64,000 nucleotides of DNA. Source: Geodermatophilus sp. DSM 45219 (GTDB lineage: Bacteria > Actinomycetota > Actinomycetes > Mycobacteriales > Geodermatophilaceae). The position numbers and the translations under genes were made by a program. Location: positions 496,001-560,000 of the forward strand of contig NZ_FNIQ01000004.1 of assembly GCF_900104025.1 (NCBI RefSeq). Direction: 5' to 3'. The notes beneath the pieces were generated by a model. That model was given only the letters and a program-made list of their open reading frames with translations, was not told the DNA's origin and made no database searches. Below, piece after piece: positions 26,540 through 35,380 of the stretch (position 1 is the stretch's first letter; every line of letters starts with the position of its first letter).

Positions 26540-27486
26540 CCTCCCGGATCCGGCGGCGGCTGGCCGGGGAGCACGGCGCCGCGGCGGTGCTCCTGGCCCT
26601 GCTGCTGGTGCCGATCCTCGGGTTCACCGCGATCGCGGTCGACGTCGGCGCGCTCTACGCGGAGCGCACCCGGTTGCAGACCGCGGCCGATGCCGCGGCC
26701 CTCGCCGTCGCCCGTGACTGCGCCCGTGGCGCCTGCGGCGACATGCGGGCCACGGCGCAGGGCATGGTCGACGCCAACCTCGGCGACGCCTCCGCCGCCC
26801 CGCCGGTGCTCGCCAGCGACCCGCTCCGCGTGACCGTCACCGGCAGCACGCCCACCGAGCACTGGTTCGCACCGGTCATCGGCCACGAGTCGACGCAGGT
26901 GAGGGCGACCGCGACCGTCGCCTGGGGCGCGCCCGACGCCGGGACGGCGATGCTGCCGCTGATCTTCTCCTGGTGCGAGTTCAAGGCCCAGACCGGCGGC
27001 GGCCTGCCCTCGACCACCACCGAGCGCACCATCGAGCTGCCGAAGAAGTCCGACACCGGGTGCACCGGGCCCTCCGACATGTTCGTGCCCGGCGGCTTCG
27101 GCTGGCTGACCACCGACGGTGGCGGCACCACCTGCCGGGCCACGAGCCGGGTCGGCGGCCGGTTCACCTCCGAGCCGGGCAACAACCCGTCCCGGGGCTG
27201 CGAGACCGACGACGTGGCCGCGCTGGTGGGCCGCACCGTGCTGCTGCCGATCTTCGACGAGGCGGGCGGCACCGGCAGCAGCGCCTGGTACCACGTCTAC
27301 GGCTACGCCGCGTTCACGATCACCGCGTACCACTTCGGCGGCCAGTACGACGCCGGCAAGCCGTGCAAGGGCGAGGACCGCTGCATCCGCGGCTACTTCA
27401 CCCGCTTCGTCGACGCCGGCAACTCCTTCTCCTACGGCCCTGGTGCGCCCTCCCTGGGCGCCTGGGTCCTCCGACTCGTCCGATAG
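26527..27486 (+). CDS. TadG-like pilus protein
   Basis: The 319-aa product begins with basic residues, then GAAAVLLALLLVPILGFTAI and DVGALYAERTRLQTAADAAA, the helix and following segment of the TadG/TadE_N class. No von Willebrand A fold (MIDAS DxSxS) is seen, unlike classical TadG. The extracellular part is Cys-rich (WCEF, TGCTGPSD, TTCRAT, RGCETDD, KPCKGEDRCIRG) and probably disulfide-stabilised, so it may be a surface-exposed tip or anchor. The initiator is GTG at 26527 inside the end of tadE. Confidence 0.8.
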   Translation: MQRLTSRIRRRLAGEHGAAAVLLALLLVPILGFTAIAVDVGALYAERTRLQTAADAAALAVARDCARGACGDMRATAQGMVDANLGDASAAPPVLASDPLRVTVTGSTPTEHWFAPVIGHESTQVRATATVAWGAPDAGTAMLPLIFSWCEFKAQTGGGLPSTTTERTIELPKKSDTGCTGPSDMFVPGGFGWLTTDGGGTTCRATSRVGGRFTSEPGNNPSRGCETDDVAALVGRTVLLPIFDEAGGTGSSAWYHVYGYAAFTITAYHFGGQYDAGKPCKGEDRCIRGYFTRFVDAGNSFSYGPGAPSLGAWVLRLVR

Positions 27487-27495
27487 GGGCCCCTC

Positions 27496-28227
27496 GTGAG
27501 ACGCCGACTGCTCGCCGTCCTCGCGGCGCTGCTCCTCGCCGCCACCGGCGCCGTGGTCCTGCTGGCCTACGTGCGCGGTGCCGACGCCCGCGCCCTGGCC
27601 GGGGTGCAGACCGTGGCCGTCCTCGTGGTCGACCAGCCGGTCGCCGAGGGGACGCCGGGAGAGGACCTGGCCGGCCTGGTCCGCACCGAGCAGGTGCCGG
27701 TCAAGGCCGCCGTCCCGGGCGGGGTCACCGACCTCGACGCGCTGGCCGGGCAGGTCGCCACCGTCGACCTCCAGCCGGGCGAGCAGCTGCTGGCCGCCCG
27801 CTTCGCCGCACCGGACGACCTCGGGGTGCCCGGCACGGTCGCCCCACCCGAGGGGGCGTCGGAGGTGAGCATCCTGCTCGAGCCGCAGCGCGCGGTCGGC
27901 GGCCGGCTCGCGGCCGGGGACACCGTCGGCGTGCACGTCTCCCTCGAGGGGCAGACGCACGTCGTCCTCAACCGCGTCCTGGTCACCCAGGTCCAGGGCG
28001 CGCCGGCGCCGGCCGAGGGCGAGGGGACGGAGACCGCGTCCTCCGGCGGGGCGGCGCCCACGAACAGCCTCATGGTCACCCTCGGGCTGCGCCCCGAGCA
28101 GACCGAGGCCGTCGTCTTCGGCATGGAGCACGGCACGGTCTGGCTCTCCCTCGAGCCCGAGGGTGTCGACCTCGAGGGCACCGAGGTCCTCACCCCCGGG
28201 AACATCTACGAGAAGGACTTCTCATGA
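27496..28227 (+). CDS. cpaB: Pilus assembly protein CpaB/RcpC (SAF domain)
   Basis: The 243-aa protein has an N-terminal membrane helix (RLLAVLAALLLAATGAVVLL) and a SAF domain (VLVVDQPVAEGTPGEDLAG, DLQPGEQLLAARF), then a C-terminal region with VGVHVSLEGQTHVVL. CpaB is the periplasmic/extracytoplasmic partner of Tad systems; in Gram-negatives it works with a secretin, which is not present here. The ATGA overlap with the next gene means translational coupling. The start is GTG. Confidence 0.9.
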   Translation: MRRRLLAVLAALLLAATGAVVLLAYVRGADARALAGVQTVAVLVVDQPVAEGTPGEDLAGLVRTEQVPVKAAVPGGVTDLDALAGQVATVDLQPGEQLLAARFAAPDDLGVPGTVAPPEGASEVSILLEPQRAVGGRLAAGDTVGVHVSLEGQTHVVLNRVLVTQVQGAPAPAEGEGTETASSGGAAPTNSLMVTLGLRPEQTEAVVFGMEHGTVWLSLEPEGVDLEGTEVLTPGNIYEKDFS

Positions 28228-29414
28228 GTCGTGTGGTGCTCGGCGCAGCCGACGAGGAGCTCGTCCTGCGCGTCAAGGAGGCGACCGAGGGCGACGTGCA
28301 CGTGCTGCCGGCCGGCCGGCTGCCCGCCGACCCGGCGCGGCTGTTCGAGCAGCTGGTGGACGGCGAGCTGCCCGACGTCCTGCTGATCGGCCCGGGGGCG
28401 GCGCCGGACGCGGTGCTCACCCTCGCCTCCCGGCTCGACGTGCAGAGCCCCGGGATCACCGTGGTGCTCATGGCCGAGGCCTCTCCGCAGATGTGGCAGG
28501 CGGCGATGCGCTCCGGCATCCGCGACCTGCTCTCGCCCAACGCCGACGTCCTCACCATCCGGGAGGCCGTCGAGCGGGCCGGTGCCGCCGCGGCCGGACG
28601 GCGGCGGGTGCTGCGCCCGGTCGAGGAGACCGCCCGCTACACCGGCCGGGTGATCACGGTGGCCTCGCCGAAGGGCGGCGTCGGCAAGACCACCGTCTCG
28701 ACCAACCTGGCGATCGGGCTGACCGCGGCCGCACCCCAGTCGACGGTGCTGGTCGACCTCGACGTCCAGTTCGGCGACGTCGCCTCCGCCCTCGGCCTGG
28801 TCCCCGAGTACGCGCTGCCCGACGTCGCCCACGGCCCGGCGGCCGAGGACACGATGGTCCTCAAGACGTTCCTCACCCAGCACCCCAGCGGCCTGTACGC
28901 GGTGTGCGGCGCGGAGTCCCCGGCCGCCGGGGACACGGTGACCGCCGCCGACGTCACGCGGCTGCTGACCTCGCTGGCCCGCGAGTTCCGCTACGTCGTC
29001 GTCGACACCGCGCCGGGGCTGTCGGAGCAGACGCTCGCCGCCCTCGACCGCGCCACCGACGTGGTCATGGTGACCAGCATGGACGTCCCCGGCGTCCGCG
29101 GGCTGCGCAAGGAGCTCGACGTGCTCCGCGAGCTATGCATGATCCCGGCCGGCCGGCACGTGGTCATGAACCTCGCCGACGCCAAGGGCGGGCTCTCGGT
29201 GCGCGACGTCGAGACGGCGATCGGCACCGGTGTGGACGTCGTCGTCCCGCGCTCGGCCGCCGTGCCGGTGTCGACCAACCAGGGGGTGCCGATCGTCGCC
29301 GGCGGCCGCAAGGACCCGGCGGCCAAGGAGCTGCGCCGCCTGGTGTCCCGGTTCGCCGCCACCCCGATCGTGCGACCGGGCCGGTACCGGGCCAAGCACC
29401 GGGCGGCGTCGTGA
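28224..29414 (+). CDS. cpaE: CpaE/TadZ-like pilus localisation ATPase
   Basis: The 396-aa protein joins an N-terminal receiver-like domain (LPDVLLIGPGAAPDAV, VVLMAEASPQMWQAAMRSG) to a ParA/MinD-type ATPase with the deviant Walker A SPKGGVGKTTVSTNLAIG and Walker A' VLVDLDVQFGDVAS. CpaE/TadZ places the Tad machinery in the cell. The receiver part lacks the usual phosphorylation Asp context. It is coupled to the genes on both sides by ATGA and GTGA overlaps. Confidence 0.93.
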   Translation: MSRVVLGAADEELVLRVKEATEGDVHVLPAGRLPADPARLFEQLVDGELPDVLLIGPGAAPDAVLTLASRLDVQSPGITVVLMAEASPQMWQAAMRSGIRDLLSPNADVLTIREAVERAGAAAAGRRRVLRPVEETARYTGRVITVASPKGGVGKTTVSTNLAIGLTAAAPQSTVLVDLDVQFGDVASALGLVPEYALPDVAHGPAAEDTMVLKTFLTQHPSGLYAVCGAESPAAGDTVTAADVTRLLTSLAREFRYVVVDTAPGLSEQTLAALDRATDVVMVTSMDVPGVRGLRKELDVLRELCMIPAGRHVVMNLADAKGGLSVRDVETAIGTGVDVVVPRSAAVPVSTNQGVPIVAGGRKDPAAKELRRLVSRFAATPIVRPGRYRAKHRAAS

Positions 29415-30817
29415 ACCTCTCCTCGCGCCTCGCCGTCGCCCAGGGGCGGCACTCCGCCCCGGAGACCCCAGCGCCGACGCCGGTCCCGGTGCCCCGGCCG
29501 GTCCCCCCGGTGGCCGGCACGCCACCCACCGACGCGCTGGCCAAGCTCAAGGACCGGGTCGCCAAGGCGCTGTTCGAGCGCATGGGCAACCGGATGAACG
29601 ACCCCTCGCTGTCCGAGGAGGCGCTGCGCACGATCGTGCTCGGCGAGCTCGACGAGGTGGTCGAGGAGGAGCGGGTCCCGCTCTCGACCGAGGAGCGGGC
29701 GCGGCTGACCGCCGAGCTGGCCGACGACGTCCTCGGCTACGGCCCGCTGCAGCGGCTGCTCGACGACCCGACCGTCACCGAGATCATGTGCAACGGCCCG
29801 GACGCGGTCTACGTCGAGCAGGAGGGCCGGCTGGTCCGCACCGGCGCGCGGTTCACCTCCGAGGAGCACCTGCGCCGGGTCATCGACCGGATCGTGTCGA
29901 AGGTGGGACGGCGGATCGACGAGTCCTCGCCGCTGGTCGACGCGCGCCTGGCCGATGGCTCCCGGGTCAACGCGATCATCCCGCCGCTGGCCTTCAGCGG
30001 GTCGACGCTGACCATCCGCAAGTTCGCCAAGGACCCGTTCGGCGTCGACGACCTGATCGGCTTCGGCACCCTGTCGCCGGAGATGGCCGAGCTGCTGCGC
30101 GCCTGCGTCGAGGCCCGGCTGAACATCATCGTCTCCGGCGGCACCGGCACGGGGAAGACGACGCTGCTCAACGTGCTGTCCTCGTTCATCCCGGACGGCG
30201 AGCGGATCGTCACCATCGAGGACGCCGTCGAGCTGCAGCTGCAGCAGGACCACGTCGTCCGGCTGGAGTCGCGCCCGCCCAACATCGAGGGCCGCGGCGC
30301 GATCACCATCCGCGACCTGGTGCGCAACTCGCTGCGGATGCGCCCCGACCGGATCGTGGTCGGGGAGTGCCGCGGCGGGGAGTCGCTGGACATGCTGCAG
30401 GCGATGAACACCGGCCACGACGGCTCGCTGTCGACGGTGCACGCCAACTCCCCGCGCGACGCGATCGCCCGGCTGGAGACCCTGGTGCTGATGGCCGGCA
30501 TGGACCTGCCGCTGCGCGCCATCCGCGAGCAGATCGCCTCGGCCGTGGACGTCGTCGTCCAGCTGACCCGGCTGCGCGACGGCACCCGCCGGGTCACCCA
30601 CGTGACCGAGGTGCAGGGCATGGAGGGCGAGACGGTCACCCTGCAGGACGCGTTCCTGTTCGACTACTCCGCCGGCGTCGACGCCGCCGGCCGGTTCCTC
30701 GGCAAGCCGGTGCCCACCGGTGTGCGGCCGCGGTTCACCGACCGCTTCGACGAGCTCGGCATCAAGGTCTCGCCGCGGGTCTTCGGGACCGTCGAGCCGC
30801 GGCGGGGGTGGGCCTGA
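29411..30817 (+). CDS. cpaF: Tad pilus secretion ATPase CpaF/TadA
   Basis: The 468-aa hexameric ATPase has a Pro-rich N terminus, the N-terminal helical domain (LGYGPLQRLLDDPTVTEIMC), Walker A SGGTGTGKTTLLN, Asp box VTIEDAVELQL, Walker B RPDRIVVGECRGGE and the His box TGHDGSLSTVHANS. It powers assembly of the Flp pilus. GTG at 29411 overlaps the cpaE stop. Confidence 0.96.
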   Translation: MNLSSRLAVAQGRHSAPETPAPTPVPVPRPVPPVAGTPPTDALAKLKDRVAKALFERMGNRMNDPSLSEEALRTIVLGELDEVVEEERVPLSTEERARLTAELADDVLGYGPLQRLLDDPTVTEIMCNGPDAVYVEQEGRLVRTGARFTSEEHLRRVIDRIVSKVGRRIDESSPLVDARLADGSRVNAIIPPLAFSGSTLTIRKFAKDPFGVDDLIGFGTLSPEMAELLRACVEARLNIIVSGGTGTGKTTLLNVLSSFIPDGERIVTIEDAVELQLQQDHVVRLESRPPNIEGRGAITIRDLVRNSLRMRPDRIVVGECRGGESLDMLQAMNTGHDGSLSTVHANSPRDAIARLETLVLMAGMDLPLRAIREQIASAVDVVVQLTRLRDGTRRVTHVTEVQGMEGETVTLQDAFLFDYSAGVDAAGRFLGKPVPTGVRPRFTDRFDELGIKVSPRVFGTVEPRRGWA

Positions 30818-31749
30818 TGCTGCTCGCCGCCGGGCTGCTCGCGGTGACCGGCGCGCTGCTGCTGCTCGCGTTCGTCGTCCTCCCGGCCGGGCCGCGGCGG
30901 GTGCCGCTGTCCCGCCTGGACCCCACGGTGGCGCCACCGGCGTCCGCGCTCGCCGGGGCCTCGGCCGCGGCCGGCGCCGCGGTGGAGCGGGTGCTGGCCC
31001 GGCGCGGGCTGGTGGCCCGCGGTGCGGCCGCACTGGAGCGGGCCGGGGTGGCGATGGCCCTGCCGGACGTCGTCCTGCTGGTCGGCCTGGCCGCCGTCGT
31101 CCTCGGCGCGCTCGGCTTCCTGCTCGGCGGGGTGCTGCTCGCCCTGCCGCTCGCGGCGCTGGCCCCGCTGGGCACCAAGGTGCTGCTCGGGCTGAGGCGC
31201 GGACGGCGGCAGGTGGCCTTCGCCGACCAGCTCGACGACTCGCTGCAGCTGATGGCCTCGAGCCTCCGGGCGGGGCACAGCCTGCTGCGCGCGGTGGACG
31301 CGGTCTCCACGGAGGCCGCCTCGCCCACGTCGGAGGAGTTCGCCCGCATCGTCAACGAGACCCGGGTGGGCCGCGACCTCGGCGACGCCCTCGAGGAGGT
31401 GGCCGAGCGGACCGCCAGCGACGACTTCCGCTGGGTCGCCCAGGCGATCGGCATCCACCGCGAGGTCGGCGGCAACCTGGCCGAGGTGCTGGACACCGTC
31501 GGGCACACCATCCGGGAGCGCAACGCGATCCGCCGGCAGGTCAAGGCGCTGTCGGCCGAGGGCAAGCTGTCGGCGGTCGTGCTGATGAGCCTGCCGTTCG
31601 GCATCGTCGGGTTCCTGTCCGTGACCAACCCCGCCTACCTCGCCGGCTTCACCGAGGGCCTCGCCGGCTACCTGATGATCGCGACGGTCGTCGTGCTGCT
31701 CACGGTCGGCGGGCTGTGGCTCAAGAAGACCGTGGCGATCCGGTTCTGA
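30817..31749 (+). CDS. tadB: Tad pilus inner-membrane platform protein TadB
   Basis: The 310-aa type II secretion F domain protein has two N-terminal membrane helices, a cytoplasmic region with ADQLDDSLQLMASSLRAGHS and RVGRDLGDALEEVAERT and two more helices at the C terminus. It pairs with TadC as the machine base on which CpaF acts. The ATG overlaps the cpaF stop (TGATG). Confidence 0.94.
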   Translation: MLLAAGLLAVTGALLLLAFVVLPAGPRRVPLSRLDPTVAPPASALAGASAAAGAAVERVLARRGLVARGAAALERAGVAMALPDVVLLVGLAAVVLGALGFLLGGVLLALPLAALAPLGTKVLLGLRRGRRQVAFADQLDDSLQLMASSLRAGHSLLRAVDAVSTEAASPTSEEFARIVNETRVGRDLGDALEEVAERTASDDFRWVAQAIGIHREVGGNLAEVLDTVGHTIRERNAIRRQVKALSAEGKLSAVVLMSLPFGIVGFLSVTNPAYLAGFTEGLAGYLMIATVVVLLTVGGLWLKKTVAIRF

Positions 31750-32639
31750 TGGTCCCCGCCCCCGTGCTCGCGGCCGCGCTGGCCGTCGCCCTCGCCGTCC
31801 CGCTGCTGGGCTGGGCCCTGCTCGCCCGCCCGCAGGACGCCGCCGCCCGGGCCCGGGCCAACCTCACCCGCGGCCTGGAGCTGCCGGGTGCGGCCACCGC
31901 CCGCTCGCGGCCGCGGCTGCTGCCGCGGCTGGCCCGCGCCCTGACCCCCGCCGGCACCGTGGCCCGGCTCAACCGGCTGGCCGGCGCCGCGGGCCGCCCC
32001 GCGGAGTGGCCGGTGCCCCGGCTGGTGGCCGCCAAGCTGGTGCTCGCGGTCGTCGCCGCGGCACTCGGCCTCCTGGTGGTGGCGGCGAGGCCCGGTCCGC
32101 TGACCGTGCTGATGGCCGTCGTCGTCACCGGCGTGACCTACGTCGTCCCCGAGCTGCTGCTCCACTCGCGCGGGCAGGAGCGGCAGCAGGCGATCGCCCT
32201 CGAGCTCGCCGACACCCTGGACCAGATGACCATCGCGGTGGAGGCCGGGCTCGGCTTCGAGGCGGCGATGGCCCGGGCCGGGCGCAACGGCCGGGGCCCG
32301 CTGGCCGAGGAGCTGGTGCGCACACTGCAGGACATCGCCGTCGGCCAGCCCCGCCGGGAGGCCTACCTGGCGCTGGCCGAGCGGGCCGCGGTGACCGACC
32401 TGCGCCGGTTCATCCGCGCGGTGGTGCAGGCCGACGCGTACGGCGTCTCGATCGCCGACGTGCTGCGCACCCAGGCGGCGGAGATGCGGCTCAAGCGGCG
32501 CCAGCGGGCCGAGGAGAAGGCGATGCAGATCCCGGTGAAGGTGATCTTCCCGCTGATCCTGTGCATCCTCCCGACGCTGTTCATCGTGCTGCTGGGCCCC
32601 GCCGTCCTGGACATCGCGGCCGCCTTCAGCGGGGAGTGA
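31749..32639 (+). CDS. tadC: Tad pilus inner-membrane platform protein TadC
   Basis: The 296-aa type II secretion F domain protein has ELADTLDQMTIAVEAGLGFE and QPRREAYLALAERAAVTDLR and ends with a C-terminal helix FPLILCILPTLFIVLLGPAV. The ATG overlaps the tadB stop. It is the last gene of the operon; its final 14 bases overlap the end of the convergent nuclease gene. A 59-bp palindrome starts 25 bases after the stop. Confidence 0.94.
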   Translation: MVPAPVLAAALAVALAVPLLGWALLARPQDAAARARANLTRGLELPGAATARSRPRLLPRLARALTPAGTVARLNRLAGAAGRPAEWPVPRLVAAKLVLAVVAAALGLLVVAARPGPLTVLMAVVVTGVTYVVPELLLHSRGQERQQAIALELADTLDQMTIAVEAGLGFEAAMARAGRNGRGPLAEELVRTLQDIAVGQPRREAYLALAERAAVTDLRRFIRAVVQADAYGVSIADVLRTQAAEMRLKRRQRAEEKAMQIPVKVIFPLILCILPTLFIVLLGPAVLDIAAAFSGE

Positions 32640-33606
32640 GCCCGGGCGAGATCGCCGAGCCCACCGAGCCATGCGAACTCGTGGCCATCAGGCGCTGATG
32701 GCCACGAGTTCGCATGACTCGGGATCGGGGACCCGCGAGCGCGCGTCTGATCGTGGCCACCACCCACGCAGGTCGGCCCACCAGGTCGGCGGAGGTGAAG
32801 CGCAGCACCACCCAGCCGGCGAGCACCAGACGGTTCTGCCGGCGGAGGTCGTCGACGAAGACGCGGCGCTCGCGGTGTCCGTCGCCGTCGAACTCGATCA
32901 GCACCCTGCGCTCCGGCCAGGCCAGGTCCACGCGGCCGAGAAACTCCCCGTGCCCTCCGCGGACGACGTGCTGGAGCACCGGCGGCGGCAGCGCGGCCTC
33001 GTGGACGATCCAGCGCAGCACCGACTCCATCGGGGAGCCGGCCAGCGGGTCGGCCACCGCCAGGACCTCGCGAGCGGTGCGGACGCCGCGCTGTCCCCGC
33101 GACGCGTCGAGCACCCGCTGGAACGCCTCGGGCGGGTACCCGCGCGCGAGCATCTGGTCGGTCACGGCCAACAGCGCAGCGGCCGGCAGCCGGGCGGCGA
33201 GGTCCCGCCACGTGCGTCCGGGTGAGGTCAGGGCGACGCCACCGCGCCGGGCGACCTGCCACTCCGGCAGGACCGCGCAGTGCACCTGGCGGTCGGCACG
33301 CGACCGGATGCGCGTCGCGGGGGGAACCGTGAGGTGCACACGCCCGTCGTCCCGCACCAGTGGGATCTGCAGCCCCCACGACCAGGCCGCTGTCCGGTGG
33401 CTGATCACCGCCGAGGGTGGAGCGCCCAGGAGGACGGCCGTGACGCGGGTGCCGACGTCGTCCGCCGTCGTGGCGGGCAGATAGGTGTTCCGGGAGCTGC
33501 GGACGACCTCGAGGTGCCGCAGCTGCCAGTCGGTCACCCCGTCGGCGCGGGCGCCCGCCCTGTCGGTCGGTCGGGTGACGCGGGGTGGGACGGGCGGCGT
33601 GGGCAC
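32626..33606 (-). CDS. DUF559/AbiEi-type protein with PD-(D/E)XK nuclease fold
   Basis: The 326-aa protein has an N-terminal winged-helix-like part (DWQLRHLEVVRSSRNTYLP, VISHRTAAWSWGLQIPL) typical of AbiEi antitoxin-like proteins and a C-terminal Vsr/DUF559 nuclease-like domain: ESVLRWIVHEAALPPPVLQH, then FLGRVDLAWPERRVLIEFDG and FVDDLRRQNRLVLAGW, with the Glu, Asp and Glu positions of the PD-(D/E)XK site. Such stand-alone genes are common in actinobacteria; no cognate AbiEii toxin is here. The last ~30 residues (MRTRGHQRLMATSSHG) are coded by a palindrome that appears to have extended the ORF. An ATG at 33669 lies in the second palindrome; GTG at 33606 is a conservative start. Confidence 0.75.
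   Translation of the reverse strand: MPTPPVPPRVTRPTDRAGARADGVTDWQLRHLEVVRSSRNTYLPATTADDVGTRVTAVLLGAPPSAVISHRTAAWSWGLQIPLVRDDGRVHLTVPPATRIRSRADRQVHCAVLPEWQVARRGGVALTSPGRTWRDLAARLPAAALLAVTDQMLARGYPPEAFQRVLDASRGQRGVRTAREVLAVADPLAGSPMESVLRWIVHEAALPPPVLQHVVRGGHGEFLGRVDLAWPERRVLIEFDGDGHRERRVFVDDLRRQNRLVLAGWVVLRFTSADLVGRPAWVVATIRRALAGPRSRVMRTRGHQRLMATSSHGSVGSAISPGLTPR
32664..32722. repeat. 59-bp palindromic element, copy 1
   Basis: A 28-base arm (32664-32691) pairs with 32695-32722 around a GCG loop with one mismatch. The core of the arm is ATGCGAACTCGTGGCCATCA. It lies inside the 3' coding end of the nuclease gene and 24 bases after the tadC stop. A second copy, 55 of 59 bases identical, is at 33661. 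Confidence 0.95.
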
Positions 33607-33660
33607 CTGCGGACCATGCCGCGGGACGGCGTCATCCCGCTGACGTCGTCCACAGGGGCA

Positions 33661-33719
33661 CCGAGTCATGCGAACTCGGGGCGATCAGGCGCTGACGGCC
33701 ACGAGTTCGCATGACTCGG
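33661..33719. repeat. 59-bp palindromic element, copy 2
   Basis: Arms at 33661-33688 and 33692-33719 around a GCG loop, with three arm mismatches. The right arm differs from copy 1 by one base. It sits upstream of the nuclease gene and is followed by short CTCGGCGG-type direct repeats (33715-33749). Confidence 0.95.
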
Positions 33720-33759
33720 CGACTCGGCGGGTCGGCGGCTCGGCGGGGGGCCAGCTGCC

Positions 33760-34095
33760 TCAGCGGGGCTGGGCCGGGTTGGTCGGGTCGCCCTGGGACG
33801 GCGGGTTGATCTTCGGGCCGGTCGTCGCCTCGGACGCCTTCGACCCGCCCGCGGCGTGCACCGGGTCGTCGGCGGCCGCGGCTGCGGGGTCGCCGCCGGA
33901 GGGCTGGGCGCCCTCGCGCAGCGCGGTGAGGCGGTTCTCCATGATCGTCACCACCTGCAGCCGGTCGGCGTGCGCGCGCTCGTACTCCAGCAGCGTCTGC
34001 AGGCCGGTGGCGTCCAGGGTGCGGATCCGCGACGCCAGCCCCTCCACGGGGAGGTGGTCGTAGTCGGGCAGCGGCAGTCGGTCGTGCTCGGTCAT
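33760..34095 (-). CDS. Conserved small actinobacterial protein (LLxYExxHAxR type)
   Basis: The 111-aa product has a charged helical N-terminal half, LPLPDYDHLPVEGLASRIRT then LLEYERAHADRLQVVTIMEN, a pattern I know from many small actinobacterial proteins of unknown function, and a disordered Gly/Pro/Asp-rich tail. ATG at 34095 is chosen because the pattern starts at once; the upstream in-frame GTG would add a basic tail. It is divergent from the Vms1-like gene. Confidence 0.75.
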   Translation of the reverse strand: MTEHDRLPLPDYDHLPVEGLASRIRTLDATGLQTLLEYERAHADRLQVVTIMENRLTALREGAQPSGGDPAAAAADDPVHAAGGSKASEATTGPKINPPSQGDPTNPAQPR

Positions 34096-34235
34096 GGCCG
34101 ACCGCCTACCCCCGGCCCGCCCGGTCGACACCGGGTGTGAGGGCACGGGGGGTGGGTAGGCGGCGGAGGCGGGACAGGCCGCGGTTGCGGGCCCCGCCGA
34201 CGAACCCCCAGCGATCGAGGAGTGGTCCCACCCCC

Positions 34236-35369
34236 ATGGACGTGTCCTTCCTGGCGCCGGTCTTCAGCGCCGCCGGGCCCTACGCCACGGTGTGCGCCGA
34301 CGTCACGCACACCACCGAGAACGCCGACACCGAGCTGGACCTGCGGGTCCGCGCCATCGCCGAGGAACTGACCGGGCAGGGCGCGCCGGAGGCGGTCGTC
34401 GAGGCCGTCCGCGGCCGCCTGCTCGAGGGCAACGAGGGTGGGGACGCCGGGAGGCTGCGCGGTCGCGCCCTGGTCGTGGCCGCCGACGGCTCCGTCGTCC
34501 TCGACGAGGTGCTCGCCGACGTCCCGCGCGACCCGGTCGTCACCTGGTCCCCGCAACCGGACGTGCTGCCGGTGCTGCGGCAGCTCGCTGCGCGGGTGCC
34601 GCACGTCGTCGTCGTCACCGACCGGGTCGGCGCCGACCTCTCGGTCGCCTCGATGGCCGGCCGGCCGGGGGAGGAGGAGCAGGTCGAGGGCGACACCTTC
34701 CACATGCGGAAGGTGAAGGTCGGCGGCTGGGCGCACAACACCTACATGCACACCGCCGAGAACCAGTGGGAGGAGAACGCGGGCCGGGTCGCCGAGGAGA
34801 TCGCCTCGCTGGCCCGGCGGCTGCCGCTGCGGTTCGTCCTCGTGGCCGGTGACGTCCGGGCCCGGCAGATCCTCACCGACAAGGCCGACGGCGTCTGGAA
34901 GGACCTCGTCGTGACCATGGACGAGGGCGGCCGTGCGGCCGGCGCCGACCGCGAGGTGGTCGATCGGCGGGCCGCGGAGCTGGTCGCCGAGCACGAGGCC
35001 CACGAGGAGGCCGACGCGGTCGAGAAGATCCAGTCCGCCGCGGCGCACGGCCTGGCCGTGACCGGCACCGCGTCCGTCGTCGAGGCGCTGCGCAAGAGCC
35101 AGGTGGAGACCCTCGTGCTCGCCGACCGGCCGGACGACGGGGAACTGCTCGTCGGGCCCTCGCCGCTGCTGCTCGGCACCGAGCAGGGCGACATGGAGGC
35201 CCTCGGCGTCCAGGAGGTGCACCCGGTGCCCGCCGACCGGGCACTGCTCGCCGCGGCGGTGGCCAGCGACGCCGGCGTCGTCGTCGTCCCCCGGTCGGCG
35301 ATGCCCGGGGACATCCCGGTCGCCGCGATCCTCCGCTACACCGACGACTCCACCCCCAAGGCCCAGTGA
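34236..35369 (+). CDS. Vms1/baeRF-family protein (Rv2629-like)
   Basis: The 377-aa protein belongs to the bacterial eRF1-like/Vms1 group: VFSAAGPYATVCADVTHTTE at the N terminus, VVVVTDRVGADLSVASM, then NTYMHTAENQWEENAGRVAE and FVLVAGDVRARQILTD. Eukaryotic relatives release stalled nascent chains; the mycobacterial homologue is linked to dormancy, but the bacterial reaction is not proven. The catalytic GGQ of release factors is not seen. GAGGAG lies 12 bases upstream of the ATG. Two small genes follow on the same strand within 13 bases. Confidence 0.85.
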   Translation: MDVSFLAPVFSAAGPYATVCADVTHTTENADTELDLRVRAIAEELTGQGAPEAVVEAVRGRLLEGNEGGDAGRLRGRALVVAADGSVVLDEVLADVPRDPVVTWSPQPDVLPVLRQLAARVPHVVVVTDRVGADLSVASMAGRPGEEEQVEGDTFHMRKVKVGGWAHNTYMHTAENQWEENAGRVAEEIASLARRLPLRFVLVAGDVRARQILTDKADGVWKDLVVTMDEGGRAAGADREVVDRRAAELVAEHEAHEEADAVEKIQSAAAHGLAVTGTASVVEALRKSQVETLVLADRPDDGELLVGPSPLLLGTEQGDMEALGVQEVHPVPADRALLAAAVASDAGVVVVPRSAMPGDIPVAAILRYTDDSTPKAQ

Positions 35370-35380
35370 GGAGCCCCCTG

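Noticed and set aside
32626-33606. AbiE-type toxin-antitoxin system.
   Set aside because: No AbiEii nucleotidyltransferase gene is adjacent, and the C-terminal half is a nuclease-like domain.
32664-33719. The two palindromes as a CRISPR or insertion-sequence inverted repeat pair.
   Set aside because: There are only two units without regular spacers, each is itself a palindrome, and the enclosed gene is not a transposase.
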